Source: Microbacterium sp. LWH11-1.2 (GTDB taxonomy: Bacteria > Actinomycetota > Actinomycetes > Actinomycetales > Microbacteriaceae). From it: DNA of 64,000 bases. This document shows positions 44,675 to 53,576 of the stretch, piece after piece. The position numbers were made by a program, and so were the translations under genes. Numbering within the stretch: position 1 is the first letter of the stretch; the number at the start of each line of letters is the position of its first letter. The notes under the pieces were generated by a model. It had not been told where the DNA came from. It saw only the letters and a program-made list of their open reading frames with translations, and made no database searches. The stretch covers positions 186,001 to 250,000 of the forward strand of contig NZ_CP151636.1 in the NCBI RefSeq assembly GCF_038397745.1, in the 5' to 3' direction.

Positions 44675-45421
44675 ATGGCGAACTCCCCCTCCGGCGACTC
44701 GATGACGGATCGCATCGTGCGGGTCCTCGACACGTTCGCGGCCGACCGGACGACGCAGACGGCGACGCAGATCGCGCGTCGTGCGAATCTGCCGCCGGCG
44801 ACCGCGCACCGCATCGTGGGAGATCTCATCGCGGCCGGGCTGCTCGAGCGCGATGAGGAGATGCGGGTGCGGCTGGGCATGAGGCTGTGGGAGCTCGCGC
44901 TGCGCGGATCGCACGCGCTCCGGCTGCGTCAGGTCGCACTGCCGCACATGGAGCGCCTGCAGGACATGATCCGCGAGCACACCCAGCTCGCCGTGCTGGA
45001 GCAGGAGGAGGCGCTGTTCCTCGAACGGCTGTCTCATCCGGACGCCGGCGCCAACATCACCCGGATCGCGGGACGCCTCCCCCTGCACGCATCGTCTTCG
45101 GGACTCGTCCTCCTCGCCTTCGCTGCCCCTGAGCTCCGTGAGCGTGTGCTCCGGGGCCCCCTGCGCGCCGTGTCACGTGAGACGATCACCGATCCGTCGG
45201 TGCTGCGCGGCGTGCTCGCGACGGTCCGCCGCCAGGGGGTCGTGATCGCGGTGGGATCAATCGAGGCCGTGTCGACCGGCGTCGCGGTGCCAGTGCGGGA
45301 GCGCGGTCAAGTGGTGGCCGCCCTTTCCGTCGTGCTGCCCCGCGATTCCCGGAGCGACCCCGCCGTGGCGGTCCTGAAAAACGCAGCGGCAGCCATCGAG
45401 AAAGACCTGCACCCCGGCTAG
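44675..45421 (+). CDS. IclR family regulator (PobR/PcaR-like position)
   Basis: A 248-residue IclR protein: HTH DRIVRVLDTFAADRTTQTAT, QIARRANLPPATAHRIVGDL, and the ligand domain with GRLPLHASSSGLVLLAFA and VAVPVRERGQVVAALSVVLP. It lies 96 bases upstream of pobA on the same strand and therefore probably regulates 4-hydroxybenzoate hydroxylation. A second in-frame ATG at 44702 is an alternative start, since GGAGG is 16 bases before the chosen one. Confidence 0.83.
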   Translation: MANSPSGDSMTDRIVRVLDTFAADRTTQTATQIARRANLPPATAHRIVGDLIAAGLLERDEEMRVRLGMRLWELALRGSHALRLRQVALPHMERLQDMIREHTQLAVLEQEEALFLERLSHPDAGANITRIAGRLPLHASSSGLVLLAFAAPELRERVLRGPLRAVSRETITDPSVLRGVLATVRRQGVVIAVGSIEAVSTGVAVPVRERGQVVAALSVVLPRDSRSDPAVAVLKNAAAAIEKDLHPG

Positions 45422-45517
45422 ATCTCATTCAATGGGATTCTTCGGTGCGCGCGGCAGGTGGTCGCGCACACTGATCGGCAGAGCGGACGCACCGGCGCCG
45501 CCGTCGAAGGAGACACC

Positions 45518-46696
45518 ATGATCACCTCGATCCGAACCCGCGTCGCGATCGTCGGAGCCGGGCCGGCCGGCCTCATCCTGTCCCATCTCCTCGCCGAGGG
45601 CGGGATCGACTCGGTCGTGATCGACCAGCGCTCACGCGAGGAGATCGAGTCGACCATCCGGGCCGGCATCCTCGAGCAGGGCACCGTCGACCTGCTGACC
45701 CGCATCGACCCCGGCACCCGTGTGCACACCGTGGGTCATCGCCACGACGGGATCGAGCTGCGCTTCCAGGGCGAGGGGCATCGCATCGACTTCCCCGGCC
45801 TTGTCGGTCGCAGCGTCTGGCTCTACCCGCAGCACGAGGTTCTCAAGGATCTGCTCGAACTGCGCGTGCACGCAGGTCAGGATCTTCGACTAGGCGTCAC
45901 GGCGACGCGCATCGAGGGAGCTGGGACCGACGCACCACGCCTCATCGCGACCGATGCGGACGGGTCCGCGGTCGAGATCGACGCCGACTTCGTGGTCGGG
46001 GCCGACGGCTCCCGCTCGGTCGTGCGCCCGGCGGTCACGGGCGGGACGACAAACGGCTACTTCCGCGAGTACCCCTTCGCGTGGTTCGGCATCCTCTGCG
46101 AGGCGCCGCCGAGCGCAGACGAGCTGATCTACAGCAACTCCGACAATGGTTTCGCGCTGATCAGCCAGCGCAGCCCGCTCGTGCAGCGCATGTACTTCCA
46201 ATGCGCTCCGGACGCCGACGCCCAGGCTCTCAGTGATGCCGAGATCTGGAGCACGCTGCAGTCCCGCGTCCCCGGCACCACCCTGCAGGAGGGGCGCATC
46301 TTCCAGCGAGACGTGCTGCGTTTCCGGAGCTTCGTCGCGAGCGAGCTGCGGCGCGGACGTGTGGCCCTCGTCGGCGACGCTGCGCACACCGTGCCTCCCA
46401 CCGGAGCGAAGGGCATGAACCTCGCCGTCGCCGACGTGGTGCTCCTTGCCGAGGCTCTGACGTCGTTCCTCGGGCGGCGCGACGAGAGCCTCATCGACGG
46501 CTACGCGGAGCGGGCGCTCCAGCGCATCTGGAAGGCGCAGCATTTCTCATGGTGGATGACGAGCATGCTCCACACCGCGACGGATGCCGACGGATTCGAT
46601 CGCCGCCGCCAACTCGGCGAGCTCCGCTCAGTCGTCGACTCCGAGGCGGGGCGCGCCTACCTCGCCGAGGCGTACACAGGATGGCCGGCGTCCTGA
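45518..46696 (+). CDS. pobA: 4-hydroxybenzoate 3-monooxygenase (PobA)
   Basis: A 392-residue FAD monooxygenase, the family's standard length. VAIVGAGPAGLILSHLL binds FAD, GADGSRSVVR is the DG motif, GDAAHTVPPTGAKGMNLAVA the second FAD motif, and FSWWMTSMLH is PobA-specific. It converts 4-hydroxybenzoate to protocatechuate, which the neighbouring lig operon cleaves. The pyridine-nucleotide helix reads IDQRSREEIESTIRAG: residues equivalent to Tyr38 and Arg42 of the P. fluorescens enzyme are Glu and Thr, so NADH use is likely. GAAGGAGA precedes the ATG. Confidence 0.93.
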   Translation: MITSIRTRVAIVGAGPAGLILSHLLAEGGIDSVVIDQRSREEIESTIRAGILEQGTVDLLTRIDPGTRVHTVGHRHDGIELRFQGEGHRIDFPGLVGRSVWLYPQHEVLKDLLELRVHAGQDLRLGVTATRIEGAGTDAPRLIATDADGSAVEIDADFVVGADGSRSVVRPAVTGGTTNGYFREYPFAWFGILCEAPPSADELIYSNSDNGFALISQRSPLVQRMYFQCAPDADAQALSDAEIWSTLQSRVPGTTLQEGRIFQRDVLRFRSFVASELRRGRVALVGDAAHTVPPTGAKGMNLAVADVVLLAEALTSFLGRRDESLIDGYAERALQRIWKAQHFSWWMTSMLHTATDADGFDRRRQLGELRSVVDSEAGRAYLAEAYTGWPAS

Positions 46697-47231
46697 TCGC
46701 GGCCCCGACGGCGATCATGCGCGCCGCAAAACGTGCCGGACATCCGCTCACACCGGTTATGACGGGCCCGCGAGCGCGTACGGCGATGCTGAGCTCCGGC
46801 TCGACTTGGCGACCATATGCGGGCGGGTGCGGACTCCGACGCTCTGGAACCCACCGATCGGAGGTCAGCATCGCCGAGCACGGTGCAACACCTGTCGCGC
46901 TTGTCGAGCGCGAGCAGAGTCCGGCCCTCCACGACCTTCTGAGCGGTGCTCTGGTCGCTTCGGGCCAGGGCTTGATCCACGGTATCCCCTTCACCGGGGT
47001 GGAGTCGACGTTCGCCGAGATGGCGACGCATCCGATCCCGATGTGGCCCCCGATCTTCGGCTACGAGGCAGAACATGCGTACGACGACATCCGCGTTCTG
47101 GCGATCGAGCCTGCCCTCACCATCCCGGTTCATGTCGTGGCAGGGCCCATGTCGGCGAGGAGATCACGGAGACGATGCTCCGCTCATGCCAAGGCTCGGA
47201 TATCTAGTGGTGCAGCCCTCGAGGCAGGACT
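46697..47231. other. Degenerate stretch without an intact gene
   Basis: No frame here gives a convincing complete protein. Two plus-strand pieces in different frames look like former coding DNA: AELRLDLATICGRVRTPTLW near 46790-46850, and AYDDIRVLAIEPALTIPVHV near 47075-47135, a pattern seen in alpha/beta hydrolases. They would need at least one frame change to join. A decayed hydrolase is possible but weakly supported. Confidence 0.3.
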
Positions 47232-48059
47232 TCAGACGGATCCGCTGAGCATCTGTGCGTACCCTTCCCGGAACGATGGGTAGCGGAGTGCACCGACGAA
47301 GTCGTGCATCAGATTGCCGTGGAGCACCGTTCCACCACCGCTCTCGCCCTCGGCGTGCGGCGGGGGCTCTATGCCGAGGCTTTCAGCGATGAAGGTCACG
47401 ACTTCGCCCATCGCGATGGGCTCTCGATCGACCGCATGGACAAGCGGGGGGCGCGTTCTCGGCTCGGAGCATCGTGTACAAGAGCCCGACGAGATCGTCC
47501 TCGTGGATGCGATTCGTGCGTCTGGAGTAGTCGACCGGGGCGTGCGCGCGGACGCGACGGATCACGGAGTCCCGGCCCGGCCCATAGATGCCCGCTGGGC
47601 GGACGATGCATGCTCCGAACAGCCGAGACGCAAGCTGCTCTCCCTCCAAGAGAGCTCGTGACCGACTGCCGGCTAGGACTGGCGCGTCCGATTCGGTGAG
47701 CGGGCGAGGCCCTGCCACCCTTCGAGTACCCGAGTCGAAGAGACGAAGATCACGCGTGACGGGCGCGACGACAGCCCTCCGGCAAGGTTGGCGAGCGCCG
47801 CTGCGTAGACGTCACCGTCGGCTCTGTCCTCCGAGTCCGGAGGCAGGCTGACGACGACCGACTCACAACTGGGAAGGTCGCGCGGCGGGGCGGCACGCAG
47901 ATCTTGAGTGATCGATCGGAAACCGGAAGGAAGCGGCCCCGCCGTTCGACGGAGCGCGAGCACCTCGTGTCCGTCTGCGACCAGCCGCTCACCGAGTCGC
48001 AATCCGAGCTTCCCGCAACCCGCAAGCAGGGTGCGCCCCGGCGACCGCCGGCCGTGCCC
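47232..48059 (-). pseudogene. NAD-dependent epimerase/dehydratase, frameshifted
   Basis: Joining three frames rebuilds an SDR-type protein: LLAGCGKLGLRLGERLVADG (cofactor motif), RPSRVIFVSSTRVLEGWQGL, then IVRPAGIYGPGRDSVIRRVR and TNRIHEDDLVGLLYTMLRAE, ending in SFREGYAQMLSGSV. Frame changes are needed near 47705 and at a six-G run (47446-47451), and no usable start precedes the cofactor motif in its frame. With three defects it is most likely a true pseudogene. It resembles the YeeZ/NAD-epimerase-like group. Confidence 0.7.
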
Positions 48060-48370
48060 CCATGCATGCTCTCACGTCTCCATGCGCTTCCTTCTCTGCT
48101 GACCCGCAACCGACCCTGCCACACATCCACGCTGCGAATGCGTGCGTTACGGAGACGCCAGCCGGTCGTGTGCGACGCGCACTGGTCGCTACCCCGGGCG
48201 GAAAGCGCATCCTGAGAATGCCGACACCGACAACGGCGAAGGATCGCGGTAAAACTGTGGCTATGAACCCATCTTGGCGCGTTATACGCTGACCCACCTG
48301 TGAGTTATTGAGAGGCGCACTACGAGGTTGCGCTATGCGTAGTGCAACGAGGTTGCGAGCCGTTGCGAGT
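48060..48370. other. Intergenic stretch with short repeats, possible mobile-element edge
   Basis: No gene is supported. GCACTACG (48317-48324) and CGTAGTGC (48338-48345) form an inverted repeat, and ACGAGGTTGCG occurs twice directly (48322-48332 and 48347-48357). The cluster lies where chromosomal-type genes (pobA, pseudogene) give way to conjugation genes, so it could be an end or attachment region. No tRNA or integrase is adjacent in this window. Confidence 0.35.
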
Positions 48371-48688
48371 CTAAATTTCTCCGATCTCCTGCCCGAGTCG
48401 GAGATACATCTCGGTGACGGCTTCGTCGTTGACGCGGTAGACGACCCACTCGCCCCGCTTGCGCTCCCCGCGCGGGGGGTCTGCGAACAGGAGACCTACG
48501 CTTTCGAGTTCGCCGAGGTACGGGATGATCGTCGATGCCGGCAGCTGCAGCGCCTCGACGAGGTCCTTGCGCCCCACGTCCGGGGTCTTGCGTAGCTGCC
48601 GGATGATGCTGGTCTTGGCCCGGTTGCCGAGGATCGCGAGGAGGCTCTCGGCAGCTTCGCCATCGGCAGGTCGGGCGTACTTGGGCAT
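48371..48688 (-). CDS. Winged-helix (ArsR/MarR-like) transcriptional regulator
   Basis: A 105-residue small DNA-binding protein: ESLLAILGNRAKTSIIRQLR leads into DVGRKDLVEALQLPASTIIP, followed by a wing with PPRGERKRGEWVVYRVNDEA. It starts at the ATG at 48688 (GGAG upstream). It is divergent from the conjugation operon, with a large palindrome in between, and probably represses transfer functions. Family choice between ArsR and MarR is uncertain. Confidence 0.75.
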   Translation of the reverse strand: MPKYARPADGEAAESLLAILGNRAKTSIIRQLRKTPDVGRKDLVEALQLPASTIIPYLGELESVGLLFADPPRGERKRGEWVVYRVNDEAVTEMYLRLGQEIGEI

Positions 48689-48742
48689 GGCTCCATTGTC
48701 GTCCCTATAATCCACGCGATCCAGATGCAGACCGAACTATTT

Positions 48743-48769
48743 ACCCATTTACTTCCGAAGTGAGTGGGT
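48743..48769. promoter_or_regulatory. Imperfect 27-bp palindrome, probable operator
   Basis: The outer arms ACCCA (48743-48747) and TGGGT (48765-48769) and inner arms ACTTC (48751-48755) and GAAGT (48757-48761) are symmetric around 48756; 22 of 27 positions match. A further TTCACTTC half-site follows at 48776-48783. Located between the winged-helix regulator and the conjugation operon. Confidence 0.55.
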
Positions 48770-48783
48770 GTACCGTTCACTTC

Positions 48784-48963
48784 ATGATTAAGGCATCGCA
48801 GCTATACAGCCCCGCGAACCAGCGGGAAGCCGTGGCGCGTTTCCCCCAAAAGGCCTATAGACGGGGCGATCTGACCGGAGTATTGTCCACTGGGTCACTG
48901 CGGCGTATGCCGGACCAGTGCAGCCCGCGCATCGTCGCCGTCCTGGAGCTTCGGGAGGGCTGA
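48784..48963 (+). CDS. Possible small hypothetical protein
   Basis: A 59-codon frame beginning MIKASQLYSPANQREAVARF lies between the operator and the first membrane protein of the conjugation operon. No ribosome binding site is evident and no family is recognised. The region also contains TTGTCC and TATGCC 17 bases apart (near 48880-48910), which could be the operon promoter, so this may be an untranslated leader. Confidence 0.25.
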   Translation: MIKASQLYSPANQREAVARFPQKAYRRGDLTGVLSTGSLRRMPDQCSPRIVAVLELREG

Positions 48964-48968
48964 CCATC

Positions 48969-49703
48969 GTGGCCAGGGAGCGGAACGGCAAGCGCGGTAT
49001 CGCGTGGGCATGGATCGGCGCGGTCATCCTAGCCGCGGGTATCATCGCCATCATCTTCGGCGCGCTCCTGAACCAGCAGACCCCGATTCCTAGTCCGTCC
49101 GCATCCCCCGAGCCTCCCGACTCCCCTTCGGCCCTACCGACGGTGGTTCCCGGTGCCGTGGTGGATCCCAGCGTCACCGACAAGGGCTGGGTGCCCGAGC
49201 CGATCACGACGGACGCCAACTTCTACATCCAGCGGGCCCTCGAGGCGGCATCGACGTTCGACACACAACTGAGCTCGCGGGAAGAATGGCTTGCGTATCT
49301 CGAAACCTGGTTCACACCAGATACCCGGTACACGTCCGAGCCTGACCGTGACTCAGCATTGGATGCTGCGCTGCTCGAACTCCGGCAATCTGTGGTGCTC
49401 ACGGAAGCGGACTGGGATTCCCTCGCCTCTGCGAAGGGGCGGGTGGTTGCGGCGCTCACCGGCGCGATTGAGGATGTTGCGGTGTCCGAGGATCCGTCAG
49501 GCGACATGCGGATCGGCACGGCCGACGTGGCCCTCTCCTACACCCGTGTCGATGGCGATGGGGCCGAGTACGGCTACGAGGACCGGGTGCGGGTCAGCGT
49601 GCAGGTGCTCTGCGGTGAGGGGTCCGTCCCGGCGCCCGGAAGCGCGCAGCAGTCGGGGGATTGCAAGGTCGTCCGGTTCTTTGCGGAGCCGATGGAGCCC
49701 TGA
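48969..49703 (+). CDS. Single-pass membrane protein of the conjugation system (VirB8-like by position)
   Basis: A 244-residue protein: short basic N-terminus, one membrane helix (AWIGAVILAAGIIAIIFGAL), a Pro/Ser-rich linker (PIPSPSASPEPPDSPSALP) and a globular outside domain. The domain begins FYIQRALEAASTFDTQLSSR, compatible with VirB8/TcpC-type folds that scaffold type IV secretion, though no firm match can be claimed. GTG start with GGAGGG about 10 bases upstream. First gene of the transfer operon. Confidence 0.6.
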   Translation: MARERNGKRGIAWAWIGAVILAAGIIAIIFGALLNQQTPIPSPSASPEPPDSPSALPTVVPGAVVDPSVTDKGWVPEPITTDANFYIQRALEAASTFDTQLSSREEWLAYLETWFTPDTRYTSEPDRDSALDAALLELRQSVVLTEADWDSLASAKGRVVAALTGAIEDVAVSEDPSGDMRIGTADVALSYTRVDGDGAEYGYEDRVRVSVQVLCGEGSVPAPGSAQQSGDCKVVRFFAEPMEP

Positions 49704-49704
49704 C

Positions 49705-50322
49705 ATGGGCATCCCGGTCCTGGCCGCTGCGGCCCTCGCGAAGTCGAGGACCGCGAGCCGGATCGTGACCGCGGTTCTCGCGGCCGGCGTGTTGCTCATG
49801 TTGCTCGTGCTTGCGCCACTCGCAGTGATCCCGTTCGCCGCGTCGGGGTCGCTCGTTGTGACGGGGACGTCGACTGGGACGACGGACGGTCCGGCGGTCA
49901 ACGGTCAGTGGGGGTACCCGCTGAAGGGTGCGTACAGCACCGGGCGGGGGTTCGGATACAACCCGGTATCGGGCTGCAGTTACTGCTCCACGAATCACAA
50001 AGGCTATGACATGTCGCAGGCGTGCAAGAGCACCGTCTACGCGGCCGGTCCCGGGACGGTCGTCGTCGCCGGCTCCTACTTTGGGTGGGGGAACGCCGTG
50101 ATGATCGACCACGGCGACGGCATCCAGACCCTGTACGGCCACATGCTGTGGGATTCGCTCCGGGTCGAGATCGGCGACGACGTGGCCGCCGGAACCCCGT
50201 TGGGCGCGGAGGGAGACACCGGGCAATCGTTCGGATGCCATCTGCATTTCGAGGTCCGTAGGGCCGGTGTCGCGATCGACCCGGAACCTTTCATGGCCGC
50301 TCTTGGCCTGCCGCTCAGATGA
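49705..50322 (+). CDS. M23 family metallopeptidase
   Basis: A 205-residue protein with an N-terminal membrane helix (about residues 18-45) and a C-terminal M23 domain. The zinc ligands are visible in NHKGYDMS and CHLHFEV, with the family's GNAVMIDHGDGIQTLYGHM between. It should cut peptidoglycan cross-links at the cell surface so that the mating channel can cross the wall, the job of VirB1 in Gram-negative systems. The ATG directly follows the preceding stop. Confidence 0.88.
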   Translation: MGIPVLAAAALAKSRTASRIVTAVLAAGVLLMLLVLAPLAVIPFAASGSLVVTGTSTGTTDGPAVNGQWGYPLKGAYSTGRGFGYNPVSGCSYCSTNHKGYDMSQACKSTVYAAGPGTVVVAGSYFGWGNAVMIDHGDGIQTLYGHMLWDSLRVEIGDDVAAGTPLGAEGDTGQSFGCHLHFEVRRAGVAIDPEPFMAALGLPLR

Positions 50323-50338
50323 GAACAAGGAGTTCATC

Positions 50339-50626
50339 GTGATACTGCCGTTCGACGTCGACGTCCCCCCGATCAATCCGGACTTCTCCGCCCCGTTCTT
50401 CGGTGGACTGCAAGTCCTCGCCTCCTATGTGCTGGCCGGCGCGATGCTGGCCGTGTTCATCATGTTGGTCATCGCCGGCGCCGCCCTCGCCTTCCCCAAC
50501 ATGGCCACCCACAAGGTGCAGTCCTGGGCGGGCGACAACATCACCCGCATCTTCATCGCCGCCGCCATTCTGGGAGCGGCGAACGGACTGTTCGGCTGGT
50601 TCGTGAACTTCGACTTCGGCTTCTGA
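50339..50626 (+). CDS. Small two-helix membrane protein of the conjugation system
   Basis: A 95-residue protein with two hydrophobic helices (YVLAGAMLAVFIMLVIAGAA and the ITRIFIAAAILGAANGLFGW region). GTG start with AGGAG 7 bases upstream. Proteins of this size and topology sit at the same place in many actinobacterial elements and may correspond to VirB2/TrbC-type subunits; homology is not demonstrable by eye. The stop overlaps the next start (TGATG). Confidence 0.7.
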   Translation: MILPFDVDVPPINPDFSAPFFGGLQVLASYVLAGAMLAVFIMLVIAGAALAFPNMATHKVQSWAGDNITRIFIAAAILGAANGLFGWFVNFDFGF

Positions 50627-52086
50627 TGTCCACTGCGCGCACCGTCCTGATCGGAGCTCTTCTCGGACTCCTCTCAATGCTTTGCGCGCTCGCACCCGCA
50701 TCGGCCACGACCGAATCGACTCCGCGGTCGATGTCGGTAGAGGCAGGGCCGGGCGAACCTCTGATCGTCGTGGAGGGCGAGAGCTGGTCATCGCCGGCGT
50801 ATCCCGTGTTCTGCCGGTACTCCTCCGGACAGGTCGCCTGCACACCGACGACCGCGAGCGAGGTGAAGCCTCAGCAGTGCTTTGTCGACGTGTTAATGAA
50901 CGGCGCGTCCACAACGGTGTGTACGACATATGAAGGCCACGCCGCCGCGCTGCAGCAAGCGGGAGGGAAGAACTTGATCGTGAAATACGGCTGCAGCGTC
51001 GGCGATGTCGTGTGTACGACGTTCGAGAACGCCGGCCGCGGGATGGCGATCGCCTCCACAACCGCGATGCTGCTCGTCGCGTCGAGCCTGCGCTTCGACA
51101 CCAGTACGGTGCTGTGGACCGCTGCGGCGACCGAGTGGTCGTTCTGGCAGTGGGCGGTCCTCGTGATCACGTTTGCCGCCATGGCCTGGTCCGTCGCCGC
51201 CGCGGTCATCTCCGGCGAACGCGACGAGCTGGTCAGCGCCGTGGTGCGCACGTTCCTCGCGATTCCCGCGGTGCCGCTGACGCTGTGGATGACCGGTCAC
51301 CTTCTGAACGCTGTCGATGACCTCACCTGGTACATCCTGAACCGGGACGGGCCGGCGACGTTGTTCACGACTCTGCAGAAGGTAACCTGGGCGGGCGGGG
51401 AGGCGAACTACTTCTTCGCGTTCCTCATCCACGGGCTCCTGCTGTTGTCGATGCTGCTGCTCGTCCTCGTGTTCACGTTCCGCAACATCGCCCTGGCCGC
51501 ATTGGTCACCGCGGGACCCGTCGCCTGGATGCTGTTTCCGCTGCGCACGATCGGCCCGCAATGGGTGGTCCGGTATGTGTCCGCTGTCGTGTCGCTGCTG
51601 CTCGCCGGGCCGCTGACGATCGGGTTCCTCACCCTCATCGTCAACGGGCTCGCCGAGGTGGAGACGATCTGGGACCCGCAGGCCTGGCCGCTCCTCATCG
51701 GGCTCGTGCTCGCGGCGTTCGCGCCGTTCGCGGTGTTCGGGCTGTTCACGTTCCTCGGCGGCGTCGCCGCGGACCGCATCGGATCGAGGATAGGCGGCCA
51801 CGCCGCCCGCGCCGGATCGAACGCCGCCCGCTCCGCCGCCCGCATGCCTTCCCGGCTCGGTGCGCACCCCGCCGGCGTCCCCCGCGGCCCCGCACGCTCG
51901 ACACCGACCACGCCCCGCACCGGGACGGGCGGACCGGGGGGTCCGCGGAAGCCCGCCTCCACACCGCCACCCAGATCCACGTCGGGCTCGACACCGCCAC
52001 GCAGCCAAGCCACCTCGGCACCGCCTCCCCCACCATCCTCAACATCACCGGCATCTCCGCCGCGACCGGAAAGGAGCAGGCAATGA
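50626..52086 (+). CDS. Polytopic membrane protein (TrbL/VirB6-like)
   Basis: A 486-residue protein: signal-like N-terminus, an outside segment with several cysteines (about 60-130), then seven or so membrane helices (for example FFAFLIHGLLLLSMLLLVLV) and a long Pro/Ser/Thr/Gly-rich cytoplasmic tail from about residue 400. The layout resembles TrbL/VirB6 channel proteins. It is TGATG-coupled upstream and ATGA-coupled downstream. Confidence 0.75.
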   Translation: MSTARTVLIGALLGLLSMLCALAPASATTESTPRSMSVEAGPGEPLIVVEGESWSSPAYPVFCRYSSGQVACTPTTASEVKPQQCFVDVLMNGASTTVCTTYEGHAAALQQAGGKNLIVKYGCSVGDVVCTTFENAGRGMAIASTTAMLLVASSLRFDTSTVLWTAAATEWSFWQWAVLVITFAAMAWSVAAAVISGERDELVSAVVRTFLAIPAVPLTLWMTGHLLNAVDDLTWYILNRDGPATLFTTLQKVTWAGGEANYFFAFLIHGLLLLSMLLLVLVFTFRNIALAALVTAGPVAWMLFPLRTIGPQWVVRYVSAVVSLLLAGPLTIGFLTLIVNGLAEVETIWDPQAWPLLIGLVLAAFAPFAVFGLFTFLGGVAADRIGSRIGGHAARAGSNAARSAARMPSRLGAHPAGVPRGPARSTPTTPRTGTGGPGGPRKPASTPPPRSTSGSTPPRSQATSAPPPPPSSTSPASPPRPERSRQ

Positions 52087-53576
52087 CCGCTGAAGCTTCC
52101 CCAGACCGGCCGGTACGGCTACCTGGGCGGTCCCGTCAGGGAATCGTGCTGGGCATGGACCCCTGGCAGCTCGGATTCGTCACAGCCGCTGCCCTCGTGA
52201 TCCTCGTGTTCATCAACCGCTTCGGACCCTTCGGGCTGCTGTACGCCGCACCTGTATATGTGCCCTTGGCGCTGACGGCGGTGGTGACCGTGCACGGCCT
52301 GTCCGCGCCGAAGATGGCCGGCTTGTGGCTGATGAAGCAGGTCCGGCACGTCGCCGGTGCGACGACGCAGACATTCCGTCCTGAGCGGATCCAGCTCGCC
52401 GGCACCCTCAATCTCCCCGGCACCCGAGCATCCGTGCAACTGTGGGACGTCGACGGGGTCGCCTGTGTGTATGACCCGCGCCGCCGCACGGTATCGGTCA
52501 CCGCCGAGCTCGAGGTGCAGGGGTTCCTCATGCACGACATCCCGGAACGGCTGGACCTGGCCGAGCAGTGGTCACGGGTGCTCGCCTCCTTCACCCAACG
52601 GCCGGGGATGAAACGCGTCACGCTGCAGGAGCGCACCCTGCCGACCACGATCCGCGCCGCCCGCACGCACTACGACGCGGTCGTCGAGCACCGCGGGCAG
52701 GATCGAAGTTCACCTGTGGCCGTCAACTACGAGCAAGTCATGGACGACTCGGAGCGGTTCGCCGTAGCCCACCGCAACTACCTCACCTTCAGCCTCGATC
52801 TTTTCGCCCTCGGCGCCCAAGTCAAAGCGCTCGGCGGAGGGAAGACCGGAGCGCAGACCCTCGCGTTCATGGAAACCCGGACCCTCGCTGATGCGCTCAC
52901 CGCGGCGAGCATCAAAGTCCGCGCCTGGCTCTCGCCGCGGCAGATCGCGGCGCTCGCGAGGGTCGCATTCGACCCGGAGTCCGCATCCCACATCCAGAAT
53001 CGCGACGACGACCACGCCGGGGTCGATCCGGCCGCGATCGGCCCGATGTATTTGGAAGAACCCCGCGGATCCAACCACCTCGTCCGCACCGACTCCGGCG
53101 TGCACACCACCCTGTGGATTCACGAATGGCCGCGCTCAGACGCCTACGTCGGTTTCGTGTCGCCGATCGTGTTCGCCCGCCACCCGCACACCGGGGAAGC
53201 CGTCACACACATCTTCTCGATCGTCCTCACCCCGGTGCCGTTGAAGCGGGCGTTGAAGCGGGTCCGCGATGACAAGAAGATCTGGCGCGGTAACGAGCGC
53301 ATGCGCGCCCGACGCGGCGCGGACGGATCCGCCGCCGACAAGGCCGACTGGGACGCGCTCGAGAAAGAGGAAGAAGAGCTCGTCGCCGGGAACGGCGAGT
53401 TCCGGTACGGCGCCTACCTGACCATCAGCGCCCGCGACGAAGAACAACTCGATCAAGCCGTCGCCGGGATGCGCAACGCGCTCGTGCAGGCAGAGATGGA
53501 AGCGCAGGTCCTCTACTGTCAGCAGGCCGAAGCGCTCCTGGTCAACGCCTTGCCCCTCGGATTGGGGATGAGCTGA
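52083..53576 (+). CDS. SCO6880-family conjugation protein (PrgI-like plus VirB4 N-terminal-like)
   Basis: A 497-residue protein with two N-terminal membrane segments (QLGFVTAAALVILVFINRFG and the adjacent YAAPVYVPLALTAVVTV) and a long soluble part. The soluble part resembles the N-terminal, non-ATPase half of VirB4-type proteins, as known for SCO6880 in Streptomyces. No Walker A motif is present. The gene is directly followed by the ATPase half, coupled by TGATG, so the two products probably work as one split VirB4. Confidence 0.8.
   Translation: MTAEASPDRPVRLPGRSRQGIVLGMDPWQLGFVTAAALVILVFINRFGPFGLLYAAPVYVPLALTAVVTVHGLSAPKMAGLWLMKQVRHVAGATTQTFRPERIQLAGTLNLPGTRASVQLWDVDGVACVYDPRRRTVSVTAELEVQGFLMHDIPERLDLAEQWSRVLASFTQRPGMKRVTLQERTLPTTIRAARTHYDAVVEHRGQDRSSPVAVNYEQVMDDSERFAVAHRNYLTFSLDLFALGAQVKALGGGKTGAQTLAFMETRTLADALTAASIKVRAWLSPRQIAALARVAFDPESASHIQNRDDDHAGVDPAAIGPMYLEEPRGSNHLVRTDSGVHTTLWIHEWPRSDAYVGFVSPIVFARHPHTGEAVTHIFSIVLTPVPLKRALKRVRDDKKIWRGNERMRARRGADGSAADKADWDALEKEEEELVAGNGEFRYGAYLTISARDEEQLDQAVAGMRNALVQAEMEAQVLYCQQAEALLVNALPLGLGMS

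Noticed and set aside
47304..47699. Plus-strand frames across the epimerase pseudogene
   Set aside because: They are antisense to a recognisable though broken epimerase and show no family motifs.
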